Below, in pieces: positions 1 to 11,204 of a stretch of DNA of 64,000 nt; positions within the stretch are counted from its first letter, which is position 1, and each line of letters begins with the position of its first letter. The translations under genes were made by a program, and so were the position numbers. The notes below the pieces were generated by a model that worked only from the letters and a program-made list of their open reading frames with translations, ran no database searches and was not told the origin of the DNA. The stretch comes from Tragulus kanchil (taxonomy: Eukaryota; Chordata; Mammalia; Artiodactyla; Tragulidae): positions 40,881,501 to 40,945,500 of the forward strand of contig JAIOJX010000002.1 of assembly GCA_022376925.1 (NCBI GenBank), written 5' to 3'.

Positions 1-385
1 AATTATTAGATGAGGGCTCATCATGGCCCCCAACCATCTCCACCGGGCTTCTCTGGGGTCAGAGATGCTGAACTGGCAGCTCCCAGAAACCTGAACACTT
101 CTGTGGATCGACACTTTCTTTGTGCAGAGTACAGGAAATACTTCTCCTGTTTTCTCTATAAAAATGAAATACTTACATAAATTTCTGAGCAGTTCAGAAT
201 GATGGATTCAAAAGCCCAACAATGCGTTTTGGGGTTTTGTTAAGTAGAAAGTGTAAAATCTGTGTAAGCAGACAGTTCTTACTTAGGCTGAATATTTATT
301 GACTGAACAGTATGACTAGTGGAAAAGTTGAAAATTCTATTAAGCCAAATGCTTCATTTAAACAGCGTTAAAAATACAAAAACTC
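1..385. other. unannotated AT-rich flank
   Basis: No repeat or coding signal that I recognise. Open frames here are short and have no domain-like composition. The stretch ends at the 5' end of the CHR SINE. Confidence 0.5.
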
Positions 386-468
386 GGCCTTCCCTGGTGG
401 CCCAGTAGGTAAAGAGTCTGCCTTGCAGTGCAAGGGGCGCCTGTTCAATCCCTGACCTGGGAAGATCT
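386..468 (+). mobile_element. CHR-type SINE, 5' part (interrupted by an LTR)
   Basis: The tRNA-Glu-like head is visible: a GGCCTTCCCTGGTGG start, the TTGCAGTGCAAGGGGCGCC block, then a TTCAATCCCTG B-box-like stretch and CCTGGGAAGATC. The element breaks after GAAGATCT and resumes at 1202 with ATCCCACAT. The split matches insertion of the 469-1201 LTR between these halves. Other CHR copies in this window (for example 20553-20863) run through this point without interruption, which fixes the break. Confidence 0.85.
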
Positions 469-1201
469 TGAAAGGGTTTTACCTCGATTTGAGACTTAAA
501 CCCAGGGCCCAGACTTGATCGAACCCTGCTTGGGACTTGAACCCACACAGCTGGGACTCAAACCCAGCCAAAACCCTGTTTGGGACTTGAACCCACATGA
601 CTGGAGCTTGAACCTAACCAAAACCTGGTTTGGGACTTGAACCCACGTGGCTAAGGCTTAACCCCAGTCAAAACCCTGCTTGGGACTTGAACCCATGTAG
701 TAAGGACTCAATTCCGGCCAAAACCCTGTCTAGAACTCAAACCCACGTGGCCGGGACTTAATCCAACACTCACTCAACGTCTGGACCCACTGACATTCAG
801 GTTCGTCGTGCCTCAAAGCAGAAAGAATTTAGCGAGAAGCAGAATGATAGATAAGAAAAGGGCTTATTAGGATAGGGTACTTGTAAGCAGTGCAAGCGGG
901 CAGGCAGGAAAGCTCTACTCTGCTCTCTCTCCGACTGAGTGGGCAGCAATATATATAGGATGGTAGAAGACCACCCCCCTCAAGTAGACACAGGTGCAAG
1001 GCATACATCATTAGTTCTTTCTTTGCCAGCTCCTCCTTCATCTGCTATACCCAGTCAAGCCTGCTTTACTGAACAAGAAGCAGCTCTCCTGAGTTATCGT
1101 CAACTCACTGGCCTCCCAGCCTTTCTCAAGTTTCACCCTTCTACCTACCGTCCCCTACTAGGACTCTACAACCACCTACCTATTCCACTGTGTCCCTATC
1201 A
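469..1201 (-). mobile_element. solo LTR of an endogenous retrovirus, inserted in a CHR SINE
   Basis: On the minus strand the element starts TGATAGGG (at 1201) and ends CCTTTCA (at 469), giving the TG...CA termini of an LTR. It is flanked by a 4-bp target duplication, ATCT at 465-468 and ATCC at 1202-1205, one base diverged; the uninterrupted SINE has ATCC once. A TATATATAT run (949-957) and an AATAAG signal (863-868, minus strand) lie about 85 bp apart, plausible as promoter and poly(A) signal bounding R. No gag, pol or env sequence follows, so it is a solo LTR, probably class I by its 4-bp duplication. The family is not identified. Its downstream (U5-side) part holds the 50-bp repeat listed separately. 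Confidence 0.75.
520..769. repeat. 50-bp minisatellite, five units, inside the LTR
   Basis: Five consecutive 50-bp units start at 520, 570, 620, 670 and 720, with a degenerate partial unit upstream (about 484-519). The 16-mer TTGGGACTTGAACCCA recurs exactly at 530, 580, 630 and 680; the fifth unit has a diverged version at 730. Within a unit the second half (GGGACTCAAACCCA-like) echoes the first, so the array may have grown from a 25-bp half unit. On the LTR's own strand the 16-mer reads TGGGTTCAAGTCCCAA, close to a tRNA T-arm / B-box. Confidence 0.9.
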
Positions 1202-1379
1202 ATCCCACATCTTCTGGCTGGACTGGTGTGTCCAATTGCGAGCCAGCCCTCTGGAACGCATGTGCCCAGAGCCAGTGCTCTGCAACAAGAGAGGCCACTG
1301 CAATGGGAGGCCCACACAGGCCAAAGAACAAAGATGGGTGAAAATAAATAAATAAATGAAATCCCAATAAAAGCGGCCA
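1202..1379 (+). mobile_element. CHR-type SINE, 3' part
   Basis: Continues the element begun at 386: ATCCCACAT, a shortened GGCTGGACTGG stretch, TGTGTCCAATTGCGAGCC, TCTGGAACGCATGTGCCCAGAGCC, and the family 3' section GGGAGGCCCACACAGGCC followed by an AATAAATA-type tail and CCAATAAAAGCGGCC. The 138-residue frame crossing 939-1355 spans LTR plus SINE and is not a gene. Confidence 0.8.
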
Positions 1380-1621
1380 AAATTTTTAAAATATATACAG
1401 AAACTCTAAACACACAAGTCTCCACCCCAATCAAAAATGTCATCTAACTCACTGATAATGTTTTTTTTTAAATCAGCACTGGTTCAGAGAATGAGAAAAG
1501 CCTCTGGACCCAGAGAAATAGGATGAAAAACTACAGACTAGAATCTTACTGGACTTTATATGGACAACAGGATGTATATCGAAGAGAAGATGTAGTCATT
1601 GATGAAACCCTGGAGATCAAA

Positions 1622-3933
1622 GGAGCGAACTGAGACCTGGATGGGGAAATTCAGTGAGATAAGAGGGGTCATCAGGTGAGCCCTGGATGTGGGTTTGGAG
1701 AGAGGAAAGGAGTCACCCAGGGGACCTTCATGAGGCCAGAGTGTCAGGAGCCAGTGTGTAGGCGAGGCCAGGTATGCTGCAGGGCATCTGCTCAAGCACA
1801 CACCCTGGTATGCGGCCTCATCCAGGGCACTTCCACGCATGGCCCTGGTGGTCAGGCACACAGAAGTCACTGGTCTGTAGGTCTAAGTTAAAAGGCAATC
1901 TTGGTGAGTAAATTAAGACGTCCTATATGAGGAAAGAACCAAATTGCAAGGATGAGTGGGTTTAATAGTCTCTGAAATAAATTCAAGGTAGATTGATGTG
2001 AGAAGACATGAATATAGAAGATACTACATGAATAAACTTGGGGACCCAAACTGTGTCTCCCACACTCAACCTGCACACAGCGTGCTTTGTACTGATGTGA
2101 CTTTGCCATTAGACTGACTTCAACGGCTCTCTTTTTAGAATCAGTAGCTGGAGCAAGTGCCTCAAGTGTTCATTCCAGGAACTTGAGGTGAGACCATAAA
2201 ACACTCCAAGGGGAGCATCAGTAGACAGTGTGTTCCTTTTAGGGCTTGACTCTCTCACCTCAGACGCCTGGTTTTTCTGTCTCCACGGATCCTGGACCCA
2301 CCCTAATCCAGCAGCCTCTGTGAAGGGTGTACTTTAAATAGACTTTCAGTCCTCTCCCGCTCGGAGGCTCTCTACAGCAGGAAGTTGTAACCTCAGCTTT
2401 GTCTCATCTGCAGGTCCTGCTGGTGATCTTAGGGACCAAGTTTGACTGGAAGTCCCACCAAAGTCTCAATACAAGACTTTATCACAGAACCACATTTATG
2501 GAATCTAATTTCACAACACTCATTTTATTTCCTCTTCCTGGAAGTCAGACATTTGCTAAAACAGGAGTTTTATTGGTTTATTTACTTATCCTAGTAGAAA
2601 AACATTTGTTTTGAATCAAAACCTTGTTATAAGAAAACACCAGCATCTACTATTTTCCTGGAAGTGAAAATAGTAGCAGCCAAGAACTACAGGAAATAGG
2701 AAACTTACACATGGACAGCTGCAGAACTGGAAGCTGGCTGCAAAGTATTCATCATTAAAAGTATTCAGCCATTGAAAGATTAGTCATGGAAATGGAGCGA
2801 ACTGAGACCTGGATGGGGAAATTCAGTGAGATAAGAGGGGTCATCAGGCGAGCCCTGGATGTGGGTTTGGCGAGAGGAAAGGAGTCACCCAGGGGACCTT
2901 CATGAGGCCAGAGTGTCAGGAGCCAGTGTGTAGGCGAGGCCAGGTATGCTGCAGGGCATCTGCTCAAGCACACACCCTGGTATGCGGCCTCATCCAGGGC
3001 ACTTCCACGCATGGCCCTGGTGGTCAGGCACACAGAAGTCACTGGTCTGTAGGTCTAAGTTAAAAGGCAATCTTGGTGAGTAAATTAAGACGTCCTATAT
3101 GAGGAAAGAACCAAATTGCAAGGATGAGTGGGTTTAATAGTCTCTGAAATAAATTCAAGGTAGATTGATGTGAGAAGACATGAATATAGAAGATACTACA
3201 TGAATAAACTTGGGGACCCAAACTGTGTCTCCCACACTCAACCTGCACACAGCGTGCTTTGTACTGATGTGACTTTGCCATTAGACTGACTTCAACGGCT
3301 CTCTTTTTAGAATCAGTAGCTGGAGCAAGTGCCTCAAGTGTTCATTCCAGGAACTTGAGGTGAGACCATAAAACACTCCAAGGGGAGCATCAGTAGACAG
3401 TGTGTTCCTTTTAGGGCTTGACTCTCTCACCTCAGACGCCTGGTTTTTCTGTCTCCACGGATCCTGGACCCACCCTAATCCAGCAGCCTCTGTGAAGGGT
3501 GTACTTTAAATAGACTTTCAGTCCTCTCCCGCTCGGAGGCTCTCTACAGCAGGAAGTTGTAACCTCAGCTTTGTCTCATCTGCAGGTCCTGCTGGTGATC
3601 TTAGGGACCAAGTTTGACTGGAAGTCCCACCAAAGTCTCAATACAAGACTTTATCACAGAACCACATTTATGGAATCTAATTTCACAACACTCATTTTAT
3701 TTCCTCTTCCTGGAAGTCAGACATTTGCTAAAACAGGAGTTTTATTGGTTTATTTACTTATCCTAGTAGAAAAACATTTGTTTTGAATCAAAACCTTGTT
3801 ATAAGAAAACACCAGCATCTACTATTTTCCTGGAAGTGAAAATAGTAGCAGCCAAGAACTACAGGAAATAGGAAACTTACACATGGACAGCTGCAGAACT
3901 GGAAGCTGGCTGCAAAGTATTCATCATTAAAAG
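1622..3933. repeat. doublet 1: 1.14-kb direct duplication
   Basis: Copies 1622-2761 and 2794-3933 (offset 1172) are collinear over 1140 bp, with two substitutions noticed near the left edge (1677 T/C with 2849; 1699 A/C with 2871). A 32-bp spacer (2762-2793) separates them. No known repeat coincides with the boundaries. The small frames inside are the same in both copies and look non-coding. Confidence 0.97.
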
Positions 3934-5571
3934 AGCCTGAGTTATTACAGCACTGTGCATTTGAGAAAGCAGTATTTGCAGATCTGGTACCAGATTCTTC
4001 CTAGATTACTATATAAAGCGTTAAAATAATAAAATGTTTTAAATGATTCTTTTCATTAGAAACAGGAAAGAGATACGTATGTGTGTATGAACTAAGTCAT
4101 ACATGGCCTGTCTTAAATACATATTCACCTAAATATACAGCCTCAAAACATATCATGCACCAACTAAAAGACATATAGGAAGAAACAGACAACTAATAAA
4201 TTAATGGTGATGTTGACATACCCTTACAAGAAAGACATCAGGTGGAGAAACAACAATTAGAGCTATGGGAGAGGAAGGTGAATATTCAACTCAAGCTATT
4301 AGACTCTGAAGAACACATATTTTTTTCTTAGCACAATGGACTATTTACAAAAATATCTCCATGTCTGTTATAGAACAGGAACTCTCAAGAGATTCCAGAG
4401 AATCTGTGTTCAGGGTCATAATGCTGAAATCTAACAACAGAAAAAAAAAAAAACCTCAGAAACAGAAAATTAATTTTTGGTTGTCAAAGATGCTGGGAAG
4501 GTGGTCAAAGATTTAAAAATGCAATAAATTAAAAAATTAATAATAAGCAAAATTGAATTCAAGAGGTTTGAACCTTAATAGCACTTTATTAAACCACTGT
4601 GAGTTAATAGAATCAAGAAGAATATTTGAGATATAATCACAGAATAATAATGAAAATTCTACAAGTTAAAATGTCACTTAGAACAAAATTAGTGCTTTTG
4701 AATATAATTATTAGGAAATTTAAAAATGATTGCACTCTCTTGGAGGGTTTAATATGCCACAAAGGAAATCCTGAATTACAGTTGATTTTTCAGTCTTGAA
4801 TGAATATTTGAAAATATATGGTTGGCACAAAAAAGAGAAGAATAATTGTAGGTGCTGGCATTGAGGAACTTGTGCCTGTCACTGTTAAGTAGAGATTCAA
4901 TTCTCTTTACAGCAAAGGCAAGGGAAAATTTTAACCTGAAATCAATTTTTACAACACGTGTTAGTAACGAGGACTGCAGAAGGGAGTATCTCTCTGTATG
5001 GACCTTCTATCTGTTAATACCTATGTACCTCCCATATATTTCTAACATCTAATATCTGTCTCTCAAACTGGCTGTCAACTTTTTCCTCTCTCTATCTAGA
5101 TAAAGAAAGCCTATATGTTCACTGCTTGTTTAGCTGTGTAACTTACTGGGCAATTCAAAATGGCTTTATCCAAACCCTGGTTTGAGTTTCAGCTGCACCA
5201 CCAATTTCCTGCATGAGTTTGTACTAACTGCTAACCCTTCCAATTTAGATTTCCCATTTGCATTTCAAATCAAGATTTCAGCTTAACTCATTTGCTGAGA
5301 TGTTAGTAGTAATAACTGAGGCACAATGCTGTACTTCCCTTGCATTGAAAACAACTTCCACATCAATGTTAGAGATCACCATGAACCTCACTATTTGTCT
5401 TTTTCACACACAAAAAAGTCAAATATCATTTATTTTACCTCAGTTGCATTAAGAACTTTAGGATTCGTGGGGAAAATTATAAAACACAGCTAGCTACTTA
5501 AGCAACACCTTGAGATATAAAAGTGCACGAAAACTAGAAAATGAAGAGGAAACCAATGCAGCCAGTTGACA
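3934..5571. other. AT-rich spacer with an old L1 trace
   Basis: Mostly AT-rich unique sequence. Around 4110-4245 the plus strand resembles an old L1 ORF2 stretch (CACCTAAATATACAGCCTCAAAACATAT..., then a GAAGAAACAGACAA segment), heavily decayed. I see nothing else I can name. Confidence 0.45.
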
Positions 5572-5749
5572 GGCTTCCCAGGTGGTGCTAGTGGTAAAGA
5601 ATCCATCTGCCATGCAAGAAACCTGGGTTCAGTCCTTGTGTGGGGAAGACTCCCTAGAGGAAGCAATGGCAACCCACTCCACTATTCTTGCCTGGTGAAT
5701 CCCATGGACATAGGGTTGCAAAGAGTCAGACATGACTGAGTGACTTAGT
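5572..5749 (+). mobile_element. Bov-tA SINE
   Basis: Starts GGCTTCCCAGGTGGTGCTAG (tRNA-Glu-derived head), passes CATGCAAGAAACCTGGGTTC and the Bov-A part AACCCACTCCACTATTCTTG, and ends near GAGTCAGACATGACTGAGTG. Most of it lies in doublet 2. Confidence 0.9.
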
Positions 5750-7793
5750 ATACACAGTACATGATCAGAACACATCCAAGTTTTGTAGGTAGGAAAAGTG
5801 CAATTCATCTTGATATGAGGAAGAGTCAGATTTAAAACAAGTGTGTTTACAGGCAATGTATCTCATGACATTATCCGTGTTTGACAACCGCATATCTGAC
5901 CACCCTGCATAGTAGTTATGCTTTCAAAGTGTCATGGGGATGGGGATTGAACACAGGCCCAGGCCCAGGTTTCCAGCGCTTGCATTGAGAAGGTACTGCT
6001 GGCTCCTAGGCCCTGCCAGGAAGCGGAGGTGGGGACCCCCACAGGCCGCTCCTGTCTGATCCTCTGCCCACAGCACTGGGCTGCCTTTTCCTTCAGGCCA
6101 AAGACACATACTCTGGTTGAAAACTTCTCCAGTTTTCCAGTATATTTCCCAGCTCACTCCCTTTCCTCCTCTGCTTTCTTGGGGATTGATCAGAGCCAAC
6201 ATAAGCCAAGACAGACAAGGCAGCAGAACTCCCCAGTATTTATAGTCCAGAAATGCTGAAGCATGCAGAGACAACACCTACACGGGATATTCTTGGCAGC
6301 ATTGCTGTACTGGCAATTTATTCAAAGCAACATCAATGCTCATCAATCAGGAACTAATTAAATAAATTATGTTCCAATCCATATAATGCTTCTTTAAAAG
6401 AATGAGGCCATTCTGTTTATAGTAATAAGGAGAGATATACTGACAGATCCATAACCAAAGTGGAGAACAGAGTTTATGCAGGTGACTGTTCGTGTGGGGA
6501 TCACTAGAGAAAGGAACCAGCGGTAAGGGTGCAGGGAACCACAAGAGGCTTATGCTGAGCTCCTGGTACCTCATAAATTTTACATAATACACACAGGGCA
6601 ATGCATGCACATGCACAAAACACATTTATTTCCTTTTTAAAGTAATGAATTTAACAACTAAACTTCAGCAGAAACAACTAAAAGGATGCAGGTACAAAAT
6701 GTGACATGGGATTCCATCTGCCATGCAAGAAACCCGGGTTCAGTCCTTGTGTGGGGAAGACTCCCTAGAGGAAGCAATGGCAACCCACTCCACTATTCTT
6801 GCCTGGTGAATCCCATGGACATAGGGTTGCAAAGAGTCAGACATGACTGAGTGACTTAGTATACACAGTACATGATCAGAACACATCCAAGTTTTGTAGG
6901 TAGGAAAAGTGCAATTCATCTTGATATGAGGAAGAGTCAGATTTAAAACAAGTGTGTTTACAGGCAATGTATCTCATGACATTATCCGTGTTTGACAACC
7001 GCATATCTGACCACCCTGCATAGTAGTTATGCTTTCAAAGTGTCATGGGGATGGGGATTGAACACAGGCCCAGGCCCAGGTTTCCAGCGCTTGCATTGAG
7101 AAGGTACTGCTGGCTCCTAGGCCCTGCCAGGAAGCGGAGGTGGGGACCCCCACAGGCCGCTCCTGTCTGATCCTCTGCCCACAGCACTGGGCTGCCTTTT
7201 CCTTCAGGCCAAAGACACATACTCTGGTTGAAAACTTCTCCAGTTTTCCAGTATATTTCCCAGCTCACTCCCTTTCCTCCTCTGCTTTTTTGGGGGATTG
7301 ATCAGAGCCAACATAAGCCAAGACAGACAAGGCAGCAGAACTCCCCAGTATTTATAGTCCAGAAATGCTGAAGCATGCAGAGACAACACCTACACGGGAT
7401 ATTCTTGGCAGCATTGCTGTACTGGCAATTTATTCAAAGCAACATCAATGCTCATCAATCAGGAACTAATTAAATAAATTATGTTCCAATCCATATAATG
7501 CTTCTTTAAAAGAATGAGGCCATTCTGTTTATAGTAATAAGGAGAGATATACTGACAGATCCATAACCAAAGTGGAGAACAGAGTTTATGCAGGTGACTG
7601 TTCGTGTGGGGATCACTAGAGAAAGGAACCAGCGGTAAGGGTGCAGGGAACCACAAGAGGCTTATGCTGAGCTCCTGGTACCTCATAAATTTTACATAAT
7701 ACACACAGGGCAATGCATGCACATGCACAAAACACATTTATTTCCTTTTTAAAGTAATGAATTTAACAACTAAACTTCAGCAGAAACAACTAA
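5602..7793. repeat. doublet 2: 1.08-kb direct duplication
   Basis: Copies 5602-6681 and 6713-7793 with a 31-bp spacer (6682-6712). The break falls inside the Bov-tA at 5572-5749, so the second copy has a headless SINE. The main difference is a T/G homopolymer stretch (around 6178 and 7289), which shifts the offset from 1111 to 1112. Confidence 0.97.
6713..6860 (+). mobile_element. Bov-tA SINE, second doublet copy, headless
   Basis: Same element as at 5572 but beginning at TCCATCTGCC because the doublet boundary cuts it. One substitution in the B-box region (CCTGGG versus CCCGGG). Confidence 0.85.
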
Positions 7794-7871
7794 TTCTACA
7801 AAAATAGCACCAATGGAATGGCATGGTATCTATAAAGCCTAAATTTCTGACTACTAAAATAAATGAAGCAT

Positions 7872-8038
7872 GAGTGTTTGCTAAGTCATTTCTGTTGTGT
7901 CTGGTTCCTTGTGACCCCATGCACTATAGCCTACGAGGCTCCTCTGTCCATGGAATTCTCCAGGCAAGAATACTAGAGTGGGTTGCTATGCCCTCCAGCA
8001 GGGCATCCTCCCAAAACAGAGATCAAAATTGCATCTCC
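7872..8038 (-). mobile_element. Bov-tA SINE, split by a CHR insertion (part 1)
   Basis: Antisense Bov-tA: GTGTCTGGTTCCTTGTGACC, CTCTGTCCATGGAATTCTCC, CAAGAATACTAGAGTGGGTT. It is interrupted at 8038/8040 by a CHR SINE and resumes at 8375 with CACTGGCAGGCAGATTCTTT. Confidence 0.88.
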
Positions 8039-8039
8039 A

Positions 8040-8360
8040 GGGCTTCCCCTGGTGGTCCAGTGGGTGAGGACACCGCCTTGCAGTGCAAGGGGCACCGGTT
8101 CGATCCCTGGCCTGGGAAGATCCCACGTGCCGCGGAGCGGCTGGACCGATGTGTCCAGTTACCGAACCGGAGCTCTGGAGCGCATGCACCCACAGCCAGC
8201 ACTCTGCAGCGACAGACGCCACCGCGATGGGAGGCCCACAGGAGCCAAGGAACAAAGACGGATGAAAATAGAGAAGTGAAGGACAAACAAAAGTGGCCCG
8301 CCCGCTCCCCTCCCTCCCCAACCCGACCCCCGCCCAAAATAAATAAATAAATAAATAAAT
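8040..8360 (+). mobile_element. CHR-type SINE, full length, nested in Bov-tA
   Basis: Runs from GGGCTTCCCCTGGTGG through CGCGGAGCGGCTGGACCGAT and GGAGCGCATGCACCCACAGC to a C-rich segment (CCTCCCTCCCCAACCCGACC) and an (AAAT)n tail. It is flanked by a 14-bp target duplication, AAAATTGCATCTCC (8025-8038) and AAAATTGCGTCTCC (8361-8374). The insertion is younger than the Bov-tA it sits in. Overlapping open frames of 60-158 codons in several frames on both strands are SINE-borne and not genes. Confidence 0.93.
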
Positions 8361-8374
8361 AAAATTGCGTCTCC

Positions 8375-8421
8375 TGCACTGGCAGGCAGATTCTTTACCA
8401 CTGAGTCACTTGGGAAGCCCC
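8375..8421 (-). mobile_element. Bov-tA SINE, split (part 2)
   Basis: The remaining antisense tRNA-derived head: GGCAGGCAGATTCTTTACCA then ACTTGGGAAGCCCC. It completes the element starting at 7872. Confidence 0.85.
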
Positions 8422-9368
8422 AAAATAAATAATATCAGAAGAGAAAATAACATCATGATCCTGAAAAGTCCTGACCTGCCATCTTAGATGATGCCTTTAG
8501 TCGTTTTGATTTTTAGGAGCACGAATAAGGCGACTGCCTTACCAACACAGTGAACAAGACATTGAGAACTTGTAGGAAGGCGTAATTTCCAAGCTGCCTT
8601 GTGAGCTGACCCTGGGTGCTCCAGGCACTGCAAGAACTGGCTTAATACACTCATTTTCTGCTCTTAGGCACACTTTCAGATTCAATTAATGTTGAAAATA
8701 TGCATTGATTTTCTGTGTTAAGAAGCTTTCTTAAAATGCAAGGAATTATTGAGATTTGCTTTAGAATTAGTAAATATCCAAGAAAATTAGCATTTATATG
8801 ACATTTTATGCCATTAAGGAGATTTGCAAATATCAACCTCTTAATCTTTTCAAGCCATCTTTTTAATCCCAGTGCAGGCAAGTATCAGTAAGATGAGTTT
8901 ATAAGAAGGGGAAGATAAACAGGAGTTGGTCTAGTCATATACATACGTGTGTGTGTGTGTGTACATATGTATATATATATGCCACTTTACTTAAGCATGG
9001 GTAACTCTTGAAGGTTATTCATACAAGAATTGTTTTCCTCTTTAACATTGCCCCTTTTTTGTTTCCTACAAATGGGATCGATTAGTTTTATATATTTATG
9101 AATAGTTTATTCACTCACATACTGACTAATATCAGGATGCTTTGTTGTTTGAAAAAAGTATAATATCAAGCTGAAGTATCTTTTCATTTTTGTCGTAAAT
9201 ACTCTACACACATCACTCAGGGCGTGAACTGGATACTAACAGCACACACACACTTCTGAAGTACTTTGCATTCTCATTTTATTATCAGAGTCCCTGCATT
9301 TGTTCTAACTAAAATTTAGTGGTCTGTTACCTTTTCATTCCCTACAACAGAAATTAGAGATAAGCTAA

Positions 9369-9580
9369 GACTTCCCTGATGGCTGAGTGAATAAAGAATC
9401 CACCTGCAGGATACAGGCAATGCAGGGTCAATCCCTGGGTTGGGAAGGTTCCCCCCAGAAGGAAATGGCAACCCACTCCAGTATTCTTGTCAGGGGAATC
9501 CCATAGACAGAGGAGATGGCTAGAGTCCAAAGGGTCGCAAAGAGTCGGAGATTCCTAAGTGACTAAGCACACGTGCGCAC
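9369..9580 (+). mobile_element. Bov-tA SINE
   Basis: GACTTCCCTGATGGCTGAG head, AATCCCTGGGTTGGGAAGG, AACCCACTCCAGTATTCTTG and AAGAGTCGGAGATTCC, ending with GACTAAGCACACG. Lies inside doublet 3, first copy. Confidence 0.9.
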
Positions 9581-10484
9581 AAGCTAGGCCAGAATAAAAG
9601 TTTAATGACTTGGTAGGAGGACGTCAAAGATTCCTGCAGCCAAAACTGGGACATTTATTTCCAAAGCCAGTGTACTGATTTGCTAAAAAAAAAAAATGCA
9701 TACCCTTTAAAACTATGCATTAGTATCACATCCAGTACCTATATATCATTATTATTATTCCTGTTTTCATCTGTAATTTATCCACAAAACTAAGATGTTG
9801 TATTTTTAGATTTCTAAGATATTTGTAAACAGCTCTACTTGGATATTTTGACCTATGGTAAGCTTTCTTAAAATGCAAGGAATTATTAATTTCCCAAGAA
9901 AATTAGCATTTATATGACATTTTATGCCATTAAGGAGATTTGCAAATATCAACCTCTTAATCTTTTCAAGCCATCTTTTTAATCCCAGTGCAGGCAAGTA
10001 TCAGTAAGATGAGTTTATAAGAAGGGGAAGATAAACAGGAGTTGGTCTAGTCATATACATACGTGTGTGTGTGTGTGTACATATGTATATATATATGCCA
10101 CTTTACTTAAGCATGGGTAACTCTTGAAGGTTATTCATACAAGAATTGTTTTCCTCTTTAACATTGCCCCTTTTTTGTTTCCTACAAATGGGATCGATTA
10201 GTTTTATATATTTATGAATAGTTTATTCACTCACATACTGACTAATATCAGGATGCTTTGTTGTTTGAAAAAAGTATAATATCAAGCTGAAGTATCTTTT
10301 CATTTTTGTCGTAAATACTCTACACACATCACTCAGGGCGTGAACTGGATACTAACAGCACACACACACTTCTGAAGTACTTTGCATTCTCATTTTATTA
10401 TCAGAGTCCCTGCATTTGTTCTAACTAAAATTTAGTGGTCTGTTACCTTTTCATTCCCTACAACAGAAATTAGAGATAAGCTAA

Positions 10485-10696
10485 GACTTCCCTGATGGCT
10501 GAGTGAATAAAGAATCCACCTGCAGGATACAGGCAATGCAGGTTCAATCCCTGGGTTGGGAAGGTTCCCTCCAGAAGGAAATGGCAACCCACTCCAGTAT
10601 TCTTGTCAGGGGAATCCCATGGACAGAGGAGATGGCTAGAGTCCAAAGGGTCGCAAAGAGTCGGAGATTCCTAAGTGACTAAGCACACGTGCGCAC
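10485..10696 (+). mobile_element. Bov-tA SINE, second doublet copy
   Basis: Duplicate of 9369-9580. At three differing bases this copy carries the family-typical base (GGTTC, CCCTCC, CCATGG). Confidence 0.9.
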
Positions 10697-10989
10697 AAGC
10701 TAGGCCAGAATAAAAGTTTAATGACTTGGTAGGAGGACGTCAAAGATTCCTGCAGCCAAAACTGGGACATTTATTTCCAAAGCCAGTGTACTGATTTGCT
10801 AAAAAAAAAAAATGCATACCCTTTAAAACTATGCATTAGTATCACATCCAGTACCTATATATCATTATTATTATTCCTGTTTTCATCTGTAATTTATCCA
10901 CAAAACTAAGATGTTGTATTTTTAGATTTCTAAGATATTTGTAAACAGCTCTACTTGGATATTTTGACCTATGGTAACTGGACGATTCT

Positions 10990-11200
10990 CTAAATTTTGA
11001 CATACCTAAACACTATAAATTCATCATCACCATCGAGATGGTGGACACGCTGTTCACCACCCTCGAATTTCTTGCTGTAATGATGACTTTCAGCAGAGCT
11101 GCTCTGAACATCCACGTACAAGGCCTTTCTGGACAAGGACTTCCGCTTCTCTCAGGAAAACACTGAGGAGCAGCTGGCTGCGCCACGTGGCCGTGGGTGG
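10990..11200 (-). mobile_element. old L1 fragment (antisense)
   Basis: GCTCTGAACATCCACGTACA followed by AAGGCCTTTCTGG resembles the antisense L1 ORF2 segment that precedes the L1 stretch at 11640. Strongly diverged. It is separated from the rest of the L1 by the MLT1-like element. Confidence 0.5.
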
Positions 11201-11204
11201 CTTT

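Larger units (their letters stand above)
8778..10977. repeat. doublet 3: 1.08-kb direct duplication
   Basis: Copies 8778-9861 and 9894-10977 (offset 1116), spacer 9862-9893 (32 bp). The sequence around the spacer (9860-9887) repeats 8723-8750 (AAGCTTTCTTAAAATGCAAG...), so the second copy carries a shrunken version of the left flank with about 21 bp missing. Three substitutions noticed all lie in the internal Bov-tA (9427/10543, 9454/10570, 9505/10621). An 8-unit GT repeat (from about 8947, and in copy two) has the same length in both. Confidence 0.97.

Noticed and set aside
520..769. The 50-bp array as a CRISPR-like repeat
   Set aside because: Units are contiguous and diverged along their length, with no unique spacers; the host is a mammal and the array lies inside an LTR.
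939..1355. 138-codon open frame
   Set aside because: Spans the LTR and the SINE 3' part; composition and context are not those of a gene.
8040..8360. Functional tRNA gene suggested by the tRNA-like SINE heads
   Set aside because: The heads are SINE promoters without an intact cloverleaf and are followed by the SINE body.
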